Shown: piece by piece, positions 7,340-15,141 of the stretch
Position numbering within the stretch: the stretch's first letter is position 1
Layout: each line of letters starts with the position of its first letter
From: a bacterium
GTDB lineage: Bacteria > Ratteibacteria > UBA8468
Length of the DNA stretch: 30,320 nucleotides
Reading direction: 5' to 3'
Assembly (NCBI GenBank): GCA_030672255.1
Contig: DAOVGU010000036.1
Coordinates: 1 to 30,320, forward strand
The notes under the pieces: generated by a model
The model's database searches: none
What the model saw: only the letters and a program-made list of their open reading frames with translations
Told to the model about the DNA's origin: nothing
Program-made: the position numbers and the translations under genes

Positions 7340-8749
7340 ATGAACATAATATATTTAGCCGTGGATACGTTACGGTCAGATCATCTAAGTTGTTATGGAT
7401 ATAGCAAGTTAACCGGTCCCAATATAGATAAAATATCAGATAAGGGAGTTCGTTTCGCTAACTCCTTTAGCCACAGCAATTGCACACAGCCGGGTTTTAC
7501 GACTATTTCTACTGGAATGTATCCCATTACACATAATATTATCGCCCACGATGGCTCAGCAGAGTTACAACCTGGATTATTAACTACACCCGAAATTCTT
7601 AAACAGTTGGGTTATTGCACTCTTGCTGTGGATAATCTTATTCATATGCGTTCTTGGTTAGGACGTGGTTACGATGATTACCGCAGCACTACTAAAGCTG
7701 ATGAGAATCCCTGTAATGCTAAAGCTGAACAAGTAGCAGATATGGCTATTGAGCTTATCGCACAATATAAAAAAGATCCTTTTTTTCTTTTTATCCATTT
7801 CTGGGACCCTCATCAACCCTACCGTCCACCATCTAACCATGATATCTTTTACACAGGGACGGATGAGGAGGCACGGGACCCAAATAATAAGAGCTTAGAC
7901 CTCTGGCGAAAAAGTCTATTTGGTGGTAAATCGTATCTGGAACGTACAAAATATACAGATGCTGAGCGAATTATTTCTTTATATGATGGTGAGATAAACT
8001 ATGTAGATAAACAGATAGGTAGGATTCTTCAGAAAATAAAAGATTTGGAACTTACCGAAAAGACACTATTGGTAATCTTTTCTGACCATGGAGAAATTAT
8101 GAATGAACCTAATTCCACTCTTTTAGGACAAGCAGTTCGCTTTTGTCATTTAGATTTATACGACAATGTGTTGCGTACCCCTTTAATCTTATACCACCCA
8201 GAGAGATTACCTCAAGGTTTAGTATTTGACCAGTTGGTCCAACATGTAGATATCTTACCTACGGTGCTTGGTATTGTGGGTAAGAAGCCAAATATAGAAT
8301 ATGAGTTAGAAGGAATTAACTTATTACCCCTTATAAAGGGAGAGACTTCTCAGACGCGAGATTGGATTGAGATTAGCGAACATAGTTATCAACCACGGTG
8401 TGGCATTCGTACTAAAGAATGGAAATTCATTCGCATTGAGCATGATTCATTAGCGCTAGGTTATGGAAGACCTCCTAAAGAACTTTATAATCTACAAAAT
8501 GATCCTGAAGAACTTCAGAACGTTGCGGATGTCTATCCAGAAATAACATCAAAGATGGAAGCTATTCTGGAGAATTGGACTCAATCTCAATTAACAAAGT
8601 GGAATAAACTCAATCCTTTTTTAACACAACCTCTTACAAATATGGGATTGGAAACGATAAAGCACCTTCTAACTAATATTCGCAAAGGTAGTCAGGCTGA
8701 AGACGGGATTGGTCTTCGCTATCAACAAGGAGTTCATTTTAAGCGGTAA
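7340..8749 (+). CDS. Sulfatase-like hydrolase with a Thr in place of the formylglycine Cys/Ser
   Basis: 469 residues of the alkaline phosphatase/sulfatase superfamily. Metal-site blocks are present: DTLRSDHLSCYGY at 9-21, FWDPHQPYRPP around 154-164 and SDHGE around 248-252. The C-terminus has the usual ELYNLQNDPEELQNVADVYPE. A cytoplasmic enzyme is likely, as no signal peptide is seen. At the nucleophile the family motif C/S-X-P-X-R followed by LTG reads T-Q-P-G-F followed by TTISTG. The Cys/Ser needed for formylglycine and the arginine are both absent, so classical sulfatase chemistry is unlikely. It could be a phospho- or phosphonate-ester hydrolase using Thr, as nucleotide pyrophosphatases do. 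A strong GGAGGAGGG precedes the start. Confidence 0.85.
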   Translation: MNIIYLAVDTLRSDHLSCYGYSKLTGPNIDKISDKGVRFANSFSHSNCTQPGFTTISTGMYPITHNIIAHDGSAELQPGLLTTPEILKQLGYCTLAVDNLIHMRSWLGRGYDDYRSTTKADENPCNAKAEQVADMAIELIAQYKKDPFFLFIHFWDPHQPYRPPSNHDIFYTGTDEEARDPNNKSLDLWRKSLFGGKSYLERTKYTDAERIISLYDGEINYVDKQIGRILQKIKDLELTEKTLLVIFSDHGEIMNEPNSTLLGQAVRFCHLDLYDNVLRTPLILYHPERLPQGLVFDQLVQHVDILPTVLGIVGKKPNIEYELEGINLLPLIKGETSQTRDWIEISEHSYQPRCGIRTKEWKFIRIEHDSLALGYGRPPKELYNLQNDPEELQNVADVYPEITSKMEAILENWTQSQLTKWNKLNPFLTQPLTNMGLETIKHLLTNIRKGSQAEDGIGLRYQQGVHFKR

Positions 8750-8796
8750 GTACTATAAGGTGCATTGGCAAGAAAGAGAACGATTAGGAGATCAAA

Positions 8797-9888
8797 ATGA
8801 GTTTTGAATTAACTTACTGTCCTAATGGGAAATATGTTATTGATAGATTGCGACAGTTTTACACTCAAAAGGGGCAAAACCAAGTTTTTTGTTTTATGGA
8901 AGTACCAAGTTTAACACTGAAAAATTTCCAAAAGCAACATATAGCTGGATATTGTGAATATCCCGATTTAAACGAACGAATTACATTTTGGGATGCCTGT
9001 CTGCATGAACGTATTAAAATTCAGGATGACTCAATCCCGAGTGCCTATTTGACTGAAATGGATCAAGGGCTATATGGAGGATTAGTAGGTGGTAAGGTAC
9101 AATTTATATGTGATCCTTCAACAGGCTGGATATCTTCAATGGTATCCCCTATTTTGCAAAGTTGGTCGGAATTTGAAGGATTAAAATTCGATCAGAACAA
9201 TAAATGGTTTCATCTGTACATTCGACAATTGAAGATCTTCGTTGCCAAAGCAGCACAACGATTCGGCATTAGTCATTTTATACTCATTGATAGCCTCAAT
9301 TTTGTTTTTGAGCTCTTTGGAGCAACAAAGACCTACATGGATTTGATTGACCAACCGGATATGATTCATAAAGCAGTTGACTTTGCCTTTGATCTGAATG
9401 TAAAAATTCAGAATACATTTTTTGATATTGTTCCACTCTTGGAAGGTGGAACGTGTAGCAATTTCGCACAATGGGTTCCGGGGCGGATCGTATCAGAAAG
9501 TATAGACCCATTTCAAATGACATCGGATGAATATTTTGAGCAATGGGGGCGAGAACCTGTTGAAAGAATTTTTGGTAAATTCGAAGGAGGTATATTACAT
9601 ATCCATAGTAATGGGCATCATCTTTTAGAATCTATTTCCACGATTAAAGGACTTAAAGTAATATACTTTGAGGACGATAAAGGAGCTCCACCTGCCTTTG
9701 AGATTCTACGAAAAATAAAAACTCACACAAAAAATATCCCAATCATAATTGAAGTTGAATTTGAAGATTTTTGTAGTGCTATGAATGATCATCGTCTGTT
9801 AGGCGGTGTTTTTTATCAAGTAAGAAATGTTCCGGACATAGATTCAGCAAATTGCTGGATGGATAAAGTACGCAGATACCGCGAATAA
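8797..9888 (+). CDS. Uroporphyrinogen decarboxylase-superfamily protein
   Basis: 363 residues resembling the URO-D/MtaA/CmuA barrel family found in environmental glycan-degradation and methyl-transfer gene clusters. Recognisable pieces: HFILIDSLNFVFELFGATKTYMDLIDQP in the middle, GGILHIHSNGHHLLESISTIKGLKVIYF near 270-297, followed by GAPPAFEILRKIK. This corresponds to the H-DG-G-HL...IPGL-IQ-...G-PP-E block of the family. True HemE substrate-binding arginines are not apparent, so heme synthesis is unlikely; a corrinoid-type methyltransferase or unknown role is possible. AGGAG precedes the ATG, and the gene is tightly packed between the sulfatase-like and GH20 genes. Confidence 0.65.
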   Translation: MSFELTYCPNGKYVIDRLRQFYTQKGQNQVFCFMEVPSLTLKNFQKQHIAGYCEYPDLNERITFWDACLHERIKIQDDSIPSAYLTEMDQGLYGGLVGGKVQFICDPSTGWISSMVSPILQSWSEFEGLKFDQNNKWFHLYIRQLKIFVAKAAQRFGISHFILIDSLNFVFELFGATKTYMDLIDQPDMIHKAVDFAFDLNVKIQNTFFDIVPLLEGGTCSNFAQWVPGRIVSESIDPFQMTSDEYFEQWGREPVERIFGKFEGGILHIHSNGHHLLESISTIKGLKVIYFEDDKGAPPAFEILRKIKTHTKNIPIIIEVEFEDFCSAMNDHRLLGGVFYQVRNVPDIDSANCWMDKVRRYRE

Positions 9889-9905
9889 ACAAAGGAAGCA
9901 TCATA

Positions 9906-12068
9906 ATGAAAAAGATAAAAATTATTCCAGAACCACAATGGATTAGATTTAGAAGAAAGCAGGAGTTTGTGATAGATAAAAACTGCCAGATAATAACTGA
10001 CGAAAAATGCAATAACATATTTGCTTTTGCTGTCAAGATTCTGTCTGAGAAGCTAGAAAAAATTCTTAGAGAAAAGATATCTATTATTAGAGGTGGTAAG
10101 AGCAATGGGAAGAAGAAAATAATAACATTTAAAATGCTTGACAAAAATAATATGAAACTATTGTCAGATGAAAAAGAAATAGATATTGATAGGTTGTTAG
10201 AAGAAGGATATTTTTTAGATGTAACTGCAAAGGAGATAAACATTAAAGCAGTTAGCCTCAAGGGTATCTTCTATGGAATACAGACACTGATTCAGTTAAT
10301 AAACAAGAAAACTATACCGTGTGTTGAGGTTATAGACTATCCTGCGCTTGAAATAAGAGGGATTTTTATACATTGTGTTCCTGATTTAAGATGGTATCCT
10401 GGCTCACAGACACCTAAATTAGAGTACTTAAAAGGACTGATAAAACAGTTAAGTCAATATAAAATAAACACTCTTATAATCGAATATGGAGATAAATTTT
10501 CTTATGAAAAACATCCTGCACTTAATCATAAAGCTGCTTTTACTAAAGACGAAATAAGAGAATTAGTGGATTTTGCGGATAAATACTACATAGAGATAAT
10601 TCCTTTACTTCAATCTCTTGGTCATTTAGATTATCTCCTTCAGCATAAAGAGTATGCCCATCTGAAAGAGGGGGGCAAAGAAGGCAGACAAACTTGCCCG
10701 CTTAATCCTGGCTCTTTTAAACTCTTTACTGAATTAGCAGAAGAAATAATTGAACTCCATCCGGAGACGAAGCACTTCCATATTGGAGCAGATGAGACAA
10801 GAGAACTTGGTGACTGCCCTAAATGTAAAGAAGAGGTGAAAAGGGTAGGAAAAGATGGACTTTATGTAAACCACGTCAACAAAATCTGCCATTGGGTAAA
10901 GGAGCGAGGGAAAATTCCGATAATATGGGATGATATACTCTGCAGGTATCCAGAAACTGTAGACATACTTGATAAAGATGCAATAATTATGTATTGGGAT
11001 TACTGCGCCATTTCAAAAAGGAATCCTCTTTTAATACCTCGAGCTGCAGATAGAGGTTTAGTTTACGATAAAAGGTGGAAAACAAAGTGGAGGAAAGAGC
11101 TATCTAATTTGGATAGAGATATTTTAGAGAAATGTGCTCAACCGATAGATTTAGAAAAAGATTTGGGAGATAAGTATCTTTCTGTTTTTAGAAAATACCT
11201 AGGTAAAGAATTCCCTAAATATATTACCCCATTTCCCTATATCAACTTTTATAAGGATAAAGGATTTAAGGTAATAGGGGCACCTTACTTATGTGGGGAA
11301 GAAGGTTTAGCCAAGTGGTATATCTACCCTCATTTTCAATCTGCACTTCCCCATATCAGTACATACTGTCAAAGACTATCGGATAAAAACAGTTTGGGAA
11401 TCGTCTCTACATGGTGGACTGCTGAGGCTATACCCTTTGAAACAAGCTGGTATAGTATAATTGGTACAGCAGAATATTCTTGGCATCCACGAAGATTTCT
11501 AAGGAAGGATTATGATCTTAGGTTCAGTTTTCAATTTTTTGGAATTGACAATACTGAAATAGCAAAAGCAATTCGTTCTTTAAGAGGAGAAATTCCCTAT
11601 GCTCAGATTTATGCACAAAGATTAAGTCTTGATGAGCAGATTAAACGATTTGAGAAATCTAAGGAAGTAAGGAAAGAGCTAAAAAAGATAAAAGGCATAA
11701 AGAGAAAGGCAGTTATTGCCTTAGATATATTGAATCGATATAAAGGCAAAATTAACAAAAATGAACTTTCAATGAAATATTTAATTTTATCTGCAAAAAC
11801 AATTGGACACAAAGCAAATCAGCTGTTAATATTTCACAAAGTAGAGTTAAGATTAAAGCCTAGAAACAGTGGTATTAAAACGAGGGAAATAATAAAAGAA
11901 TTGGAAGATTTAAAGAAAGAATTGCTTAATTTAAAAAGGGAGACTGAAGAGGTCTTCAGTATGAGCATGAAATCCTCGGAAGTTGAAGAGGAGATATCCA
12001 TGCGTTATGGGAAGGAAGAAGAAAAAATGGATAAGTACCTATCTGAGTTGAAATCTAAAGAGGATTAA
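9906..12068 (+). CDS. Glycoside hydrolase family 20-like protein (beta-hexosaminidase type)
   Basis: 720 residues. The N-terminal part (about 1-145) matches the GH20b accessory domain, ending in EEGYFLDVTAKEINIKAVSLKGIFYGIQTLIQLI. The barrel follows from about 150 (EIRGIFIHC). The catalytic Asp-Glu pair is in HFHIGADETREL around residues 293-304, the D-E arrangement used for substrate-assisted hydrolysis of N-acetylhexosaminides. IPIIWDDI and STWWTAEAIPFETSW fit later barrel strands. A long helical, K/E-rich C-terminal region (about 560-720) has no assignment. No signal peptide is seen, so it would act inside the cell on imported sugars unless secreted another way. It is the last complete gene of the island. 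Confidence 0.85.
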   Translation: MKKIKIIPEPQWIRFRRKQEFVIDKNCQIITDEKCNNIFAFAVKILSEKLEKILREKISIIRGGKSNGKKKIITFKMLDKNNMKLLSDEKEIDIDRLLEEGYFLDVTAKEINIKAVSLKGIFYGIQTLIQLINKKTIPCVEVIDYPALEIRGIFIHCVPDLRWYPGSQTPKLEYLKGLIKQLSQYKINTLIIEYGDKFSYEKHPALNHKAAFTKDEIRELVDFADKYYIEIIPLLQSLGHLDYLLQHKEYAHLKEGGKEGRQTCPLNPGSFKLFTELAEEIIELHPETKHFHIGADETRELGDCPKCKEEVKRVGKDGLYVNHVNKICHWVKERGKIPIIWDDILCRYPETVDILDKDAIIMYWDYCAISKRNPLLIPRAADRGLVYDKRWKTKWRKELSNLDRDILEKCAQPIDLEKDLGDKYLSVFRKYLGKEFPKYITPFPYINFYKDKGFKVIGAPYLCGEEGLAKWYIYPHFQSALPHISTYCQRLSDKNSLGIVSTWWTAEAIPFETSWYSIIGTAEYSWHPRRFLRKDYDLRFSFQFFGIDNTEIAKAIRSLRGEIPYAQIYAQRLSLDEQIKRFEKSKEVRKELKKIKGIKRKAVIALDILNRYKGKINKNELSMKYLILSAKTIGHKANQLLIFHKVELRLKPRNSGIKTREIIKELEDLKKELLNLKRETEEVFSMSMKSSEVEEEISMRYGKEEEKMDKYLSELKSKED

Positions 12069-12115
12069 GAACGCTAGAGAAGGCTAAAGCAGTAGTTAGG
12101 ATTGTGGTGGAATAG

Positions 12116-12244
12116 ATGGTAAAAGTATCAAGTGGAGTGTTAGCGTCATGTACACAATCAGGAATGGCTGACTGCTGGTTTGCCGATGGTCATGTAGAGA
12201 CATGTGGTTCCTCAAGACTGACAGAATATGGTGTAACTACTTAG
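12116..12244 (+). pseudogene. Fragment resembling the tail of a prepilin-like (DUF1559-type) protein
   Basis: A 42-codon frame containing ADCWFADGHVETCGS. FADGHV at the end of a short protein recalls the DG-containing C-terminus of prepilin-like proteins abundant in Planctomycetes and Lentisphaerae relatives. No N-terminal cleavage/methylation segment is present. The flanking 12069-12115 and 12245-12292 contain nothing recognisable. I treat it as a probable gene fragment at the right edge of the island; the match rests on a very short motif. Confidence 0.3.
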
Positions 12245-12292
12245 ATTGAGTGAGACAAAACCATAAGGAAATTCCTATGCATTTAAATTATT

Positions 12293-12312
12293 AAATGTTG
12301 AGACCTGACCCC
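12293..12312 (-). repeat. Right arm of the GGGGTCAGG palindrome, inside the TPR gene start
   Basis: AAATGTTGAGACCTGACCCC equals the last 20 nt of the right arm at 17852-17877; the outermost loop-side TTTGTC is missing. It is the inverted partner of the arm at 5703. It supplies the ATG and the first five to six codons (MLRPDP) of the downstream gene. Confidence 0.85.
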
Positions 12313-13002
12313 CATAAATTTGCGATAAAAATCTTTTCAACAATTGCCATTCTTCTTATCGGGATATCCTTTCTTCAGAAAAGCATTGATCTGCAGAGGA
12401 AGGTTGAGGATTTAGAGGCAAGGCTTCTTCTGATGCCGGGAGAGATTGCGGGCAGTCTTATCCTCGCCGGTTTTCGGGGAATTGGTGCTGACCTTCTCTG
12501 GCTCCAGGTTCACCACTGCTGGCACTCCGGTCAGCACTACCGGATGCTCCCTTTATTTAATGCGATTACCTTCTTACAGCCCCACTTCATCACCCCCTGG
12601 GCCGTTGGGGGCTGGCATATGGCTTACAACATCTACGTTATGATGAAAACAGAAGAGGAGAAGAACTACTGGCTTCAAACAGGACTTGACTTCCTTAAAA
12701 AGGGGATAGAGTATAATCCCAACCGGTATGACCTCTACTTTGAACTTGGCTGGACCTATTACCATAAGGCAAAGAACTACCACAAAGCAATAGTATATTT
12801 TGAAAAAGCCATTAAATTTCCTCACCCCAACTATGTTGACAGTTGTTTGGCTCATGCCTATGCGAAGAATGGTGAGATTGATAAGTCCATCAAACACTGG
12901 GAGCATATCAGAGACCGCTCTCCCGGTTTTAACAAAGTGGCTGTTCGGATACTGCATAATTTGAAAACTTATGGCGCGGTAAACGCCCCGGAGGAAAAAT
13001 AG
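12295..13002 (+). CDS. TPR-containing membrane-anchored protein (probable ABC exporter partner)
   Basis: 235 residues: an N-terminal hydrophobic helix (about 9-26), a conserved stretch with LAGFRGIGADLLWLQVH, and tetratricopeptide-like helices around 128-225 (NRYDLYFELGWTYYHKAKNYHKAIVYFEKAI, then AYAKNGEIDKSIKHWEHI). Single-helix TPR proteins of this kind are plausible third genes beside ABC-2 exporters, and the ABC pair ends at 5702 on the other side of the island. The first residues MLRPDP come from the repeat arm, there is no Shine-Dalgarno site and no other nearby ATG, so the native start was probably destroyed. Whether the gene is still expressed is uncertain. Confidence 0.75.
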   Translation: MLRPDPHKFAIKIFSTIAILLIGISFLQKSIDLQRKVEDLEARLLLMPGEIAGSLILAGFRGIGADLLWLQVHHCWHSGQHYRMLPLFNAITFLQPHFITPWAVGGWHMAYNIYVMMKTEEEKNYWLQTGLDFLKKGIEYNPNRYDLYFELGWTYYHKAKNYHKAIVYFEKAIKFPHPNYVDSCLAHAYAKNGEIDKSIKHWEHIRDRSPGFNKVAVRILHNLKTYGAVNAPEEK

Positions 13003-13016
13003 TTTAAAGTGATGTA

Positions 13017-13103
13017 GTCATTGCGAGCCGAAGGCGAAGCAATCTTGTCTTTTTGAGATTGCCACGTCACTATCGTTCCTCGCAATGACAGTTATGCTGT
13101 CAT
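13017..13103. repeat. Nested palindromic repeat upstream of gmk
   Basis: Outer arms GTCATTGCGAG (13017-13027) and CTCGCAATGAC (13079-13089) enclose inner arms GCAATCT (13039-13045) and AGATTGC (13056-13062). A second perfect hairpin, ATGACAG-TTATG-CTGTCAT, spans 13085-13103. Together they fill the gap between the TPR gene and gmk. The GTCATTGCGAG unit recurs at 19458. Confidence 0.75.
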
Positions 13104-13105
13104 CT

Positions 13106-13660
13106 ATGGTTAAAAAAACGAAAATTTTTGTAATTTCTGCCCCTTCTGGGGCGGGCAAGACGACCCTTTGCAAAAGATTGGCAAAAGACTTACCCGATAT
13201 TTTTTATCCCATTTCCTATACTACCAGAAAAAAAAGAGCCGGCGAGAAGGAAGGGATTGACTACTATTTCGTCTCAAGGGAAGAGTTTGAAAGAAAGATA
13301 AGAAAAAAGGAATTCGCGGAGTGGACAGAAGTTTATGGTAACCGCTATGGAACCTCAGCGAAATTTCTCCAACTCGCTCTATTGAAGAATAAAAAAATTA
13401 TTCTCTCCTTAGATAGTCAGGGTGCTTTTCAGATAAAGAGAAAATATCCGGAAATCACCAGCTTAATTGCCATTCTCCCTCCTTCCTTAAAGGACCTAAA
13501 GAAGCGATTAAAAAAAAGAGGGGAGGCTCAAGATGAAATCGAAAAGAGAACCAAAGCCAGTTCACAGGAGATAAGACTCTTTAAGGAAAAGTATGATTAT
13601 AAAATTGTTAATAGGAGTTTACAGAATTCTCTGGAAAGGTTAAAGAAGATTATTAAATGA
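13106..13660 (+). CDS. gmk: Guanylate kinase
   Basis: About 184 residues; phosphorylates GMP to GDP with ATP. The P-loop SAPSGAGKTTLCKRL is at the N-terminus. GMP-binding blocks follow: SYTTRKKRAGEKEGIDYYFVS, then EFAEWTEVYGNRYGTS, then LSLDSQGAFQIKRKYPE and the lid region RGEAQDEIEKRTKAS. I prefer the ATG at 13106 because it gives the family's short N-terminus. In-frame ATGs at 13085 and 13094 both lie inside a palindromic repeat. None of the three has a clear ribosome-binding site. The gene converges on ruvX, and a second repeat separates their ends. Confidence 0.93.
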   Translation: MVKKTKIFVISAPSGAGKTTLCKRLAKDLPDIFYPISYTTRKKRAGEKEGIDYYFVSREEFERKIRKKEFAEWTEVYGNRYGTSAKFLQLALLKNKKIILSLDSQGAFQIKRKYPEITSLIAILPPSLKDLKKRLKKRGEAQDEIEKRTKASSQEIRLFKEKYDYKIVNRSLQNSLERLKKIIK

Positions 13661-13666
13661 CCAGGA

Positions 13667-13729
13667 TGGTCATTCTGAACGAAGTGAAGAATCTTAATAT
13701 GAGACCCTTCGTTAGCACTCAGGGTGACA
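13667..13729. repeat. Imperfect palindromic repeat between gmk and ruvX
   Basis: TGGTCATTCTGA at the left and CTCAGGGTGACA at the right are imperfect inverted ends, with GAACGAAGTGAAGAATCT and AGACCCTTCG inside. This is a dispersed element type seen in many environmental genomes. It begins seven bases after the gmk stop, and its right part forms the 3' coding end of ruvX. Confidence 0.6.
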
Positions 13730-14173
13730 CTTTGTAGTTAAATCATCTGGCGGGAAAGAAGAGATGTTTTGCGAATCAAGATAACTCTGAAGGATAAGGA
13801 CTGCGGAAACCTTATCAACCAATCTTTTTCTCCTCCTTCGGGAAAGATCGGCTTTAATCAGAAGGTCGGTTGCGATCTTGGTAGTAAATCTCTCATCCCA
13901 TGGTTTAACGGGAATATTAACTTTATCCTTTAGTTTCTCGATAAAGGCAAGGATTCTTTCCGACTCTCTTCCAATCGTGCCATTAAGACTAAGAGGAAAA
14001 CCAATGATAATTTCTCCAATTTGCTTTTCTTTGAGGAGGGAAAGCAATTTAGAAAAAAGTTTTTCTTCTTCTCTGCATTCAATTGTACCCAGAGCTTCAC
14101 TGACAATTCCCTGGGGATCACTGATCGCAAGACCAATGCGTTTTTTACCAACATCCAGCCCCAAAATCCGCAT
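13712..14173 (-). CDS. ruvX: Putative pre-16S rRNA nuclease / Holliday-junction resolvase-like (YqgF family)
   Basis: 153 residues of the RNase H-fold YqgF/RuvX family, involved in 16S rRNA 5'-end maturation in E. coli. The start MRILGLDVGKKRIGLAISDP carries the first catalytic aspartate. IIIGFPLSLNGTIGRES and PVKPWDERFTTKIATDLL are the other family blocks, and a final Asp lies in RKRLVDKVSAVLILQSYLDS. I chose the ATG at 14173 because it gives the canonical MRILG start; an in-frame TTG at 14185 adds four residues. The last residues (about LTTKCHPEC) and the stop are encoded by the intergenic repeat, so the C-terminus is extended. Confidence 0.92.
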   Translation of the reverse strand: MRILGLDVGKKRIGLAISDPQGIVSEALGTIECREEEKLFSKLLSLLKEKQIGEIIIGFPLSLNGTIGRESERILAFIEKLKDKVNIPVKPWDERFTTKIATDLLIKADLSRRRRKRLVDKVSAVLILQSYLDSQNISSFPPDDLTTKCHPEC

Positions 14174-14188
14174 CAAAGTTTTCAACCT

Positions 14189-14397
14189 TAATTCTTTTCA
14201 CCAAGGCGAGGAAGTTTCCTGAAGCGTGCCTTGTTACCGACTCGCGCCCCTCTGTATCTCCCCAAAGGGGAGAACATTTCTGCGAGCGAATGCTGTGCGA
14301 GGAATAACGAGCACGAGATAGCATTGGGTGCGAGATGTGAGCACCCTGACCGACGAGCGATAGCGAGGAGAACCATCGAGAAAGTGCTCCGAGCCTT
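14189..14397. repeat. Gene-free gap with hairpin-rich repeat sequence
   Basis: Between the minus-strand ABC ATPase and ruvX. TCTCCCC-AAA-GGGGAGA (14257-14273) is a perfect 7-bp stem. GGGTGC-N9-GCACCC (14326-14346) is another. Around them are repeated GCGAGCGA/CGAGCACGAGA-type units. The region is much richer in CG steps than its surroundings, as expected of an inserted dispersed repeat. No T-tract follows either stem on the minus strand, so terminator function is not established. Confidence 0.6.
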
Positions 14398-15138
14398 TTA
14401 TCCGGCTTCCTCTCCTTCTACCTCTCCAACTTTGAGTTTGAGATCTGCTCTCTCCTCAATCCTTTCAATTATTCCATCCCGAATCCAGACGACACGATCG
14501 GAGACATCAAGCATCTTTAAATCATGAGTAGCGGTAATGACACTCACCCCCTGTTCTTTATTCATCTCTTTTAAAAGGTTGATAATTTCCTTGCCGGTCT
14601 TTAAGTCAAGATTTCCCGTAGGTTCATCGGCAAGGATGATCGCAGGAGCATTGGCAAAGGCACGCGCCACCGCCACCCGCTGCTGCTGGCCTCCAGAAAG
14701 TTCAAAAGGTTTGTGCTGGATTCTATCCCCAAGACCAACCGTCTTTAAAATTTCAATCCCTTTTTCTACCGACTCATCGTGACCCACTCCCGCAAAAATC
14801 ATAGGCAGCGTGACATTCTCCAAAGCGGTCATTACCGGAATGAGATTAAACGTCTGAAAGATATAGCCAATCTTGCGGCAACGCAACCAGGCGAGTTCAT
14901 AGGCATCCAGTTGAGCAACATCAACCTCATCGATATAGACCTTACCTTCCGTAGGTTTATCCAGACCTCCAATCATATTAAAAAGTGTTGTCTTGCCACT
15001 TCCCGAAGGTCCCATAATTGAAATATACTCCCCCCGAAGAATTTCCAACTCAATTCCTTTAAGCACCTCCAAACGAATCTTGCCCAAAAAATAGTTCTTC
15101 CTTAAGTCCATTACCCTTACAACCATCTCTTTTGGCAT
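14398..15138 (-). CDS. ABC transporter ATP-binding protein, LolD/MacB type
   Basis: 246 residues. Walker A is GPSGSGKT at 43-50, the Q-loop is in IFQTFNLIPVMTALENV, the signature is LSGGQQQR at 147-154, and Walker B is LADEPTGNLDLKTG with D171 and E172. ENVTLPM and THDLKMLDVSDRV are typical of the LolD/MacB/FtsE branch, which powers mechanotransmission rather than substrate passage. It follows its permease with three bases between them, and its GGAGG ribosome-binding site lies inside the permease's last codons, so the two are coupled. Substrate unknown; lipoprotein or peptide export is possible. Confidence 0.92.
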   Translation of the reverse strand: MPKEMVVRVMDLRKNYFLGKIRLEVLKGIELEILRGEYISIMGPSGSGKTTLFNMIGGLDKPTEGKVYIDEVDVAQLDAYELAWLRCRKIGYIFQTFNLIPVMTALENVTLPMIFAGVGHDESVEKGIEILKTVGLGDRIQHKPFELSGGQQQRVAVARAFANAPAIILADEPTGNLDLKTGKEIINLLKEMNKEQGVSVITATHDLKMLDVSDRVVWIRDGIIERIEERADLKLKVGEVEGEEAG

Positions 15139-15141
15139 TTT

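Larger units (their letters stand above)
5703..12312. mobile_element. Candidate 6.6-kb island bounded by inverted half-palindromes
   Basis: The left boundary is GGGGTCAGGTCTCAACATTT... starting right after the permease stop. The right boundary is AAATGTTGAGACCTGACCCC running into the TPR gene. These are the two arms, in inverted order, of the palindrome that exists complete at 17799-17877 with a 27-nt loop. Everything between is AT-rich cargo: FAD oxidoreductase, GNAT, sulfatase-like, URO-D-like, GH20 and a prepilin-like fragment. The genes outside (ABC exporter on the left, TPR membrane protein on the right) make sense as original neighbours. No transposase or integrase lies inside. Insertion into the palindrome, or recombination between two palindromes, would both give this picture. 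Confidence 0.5.

Noticed and set aside
8797..9888. True HemE (heme biosynthesis)
   Set aside because: The general URO-D layout is present, but the N-terminal arginine-rich substrate loop of HemE is not, and no heme genes are nearby.
9779..10261. A hydrophobic 160-codon minus-strand frame over the URO-D/GH20 junction
   Set aside because: Its Phe/Leu/Ser-rich peptide is what A-rich coding DNA gives when read in reverse; the sense genes have strong motifs and ribosome-binding sites.
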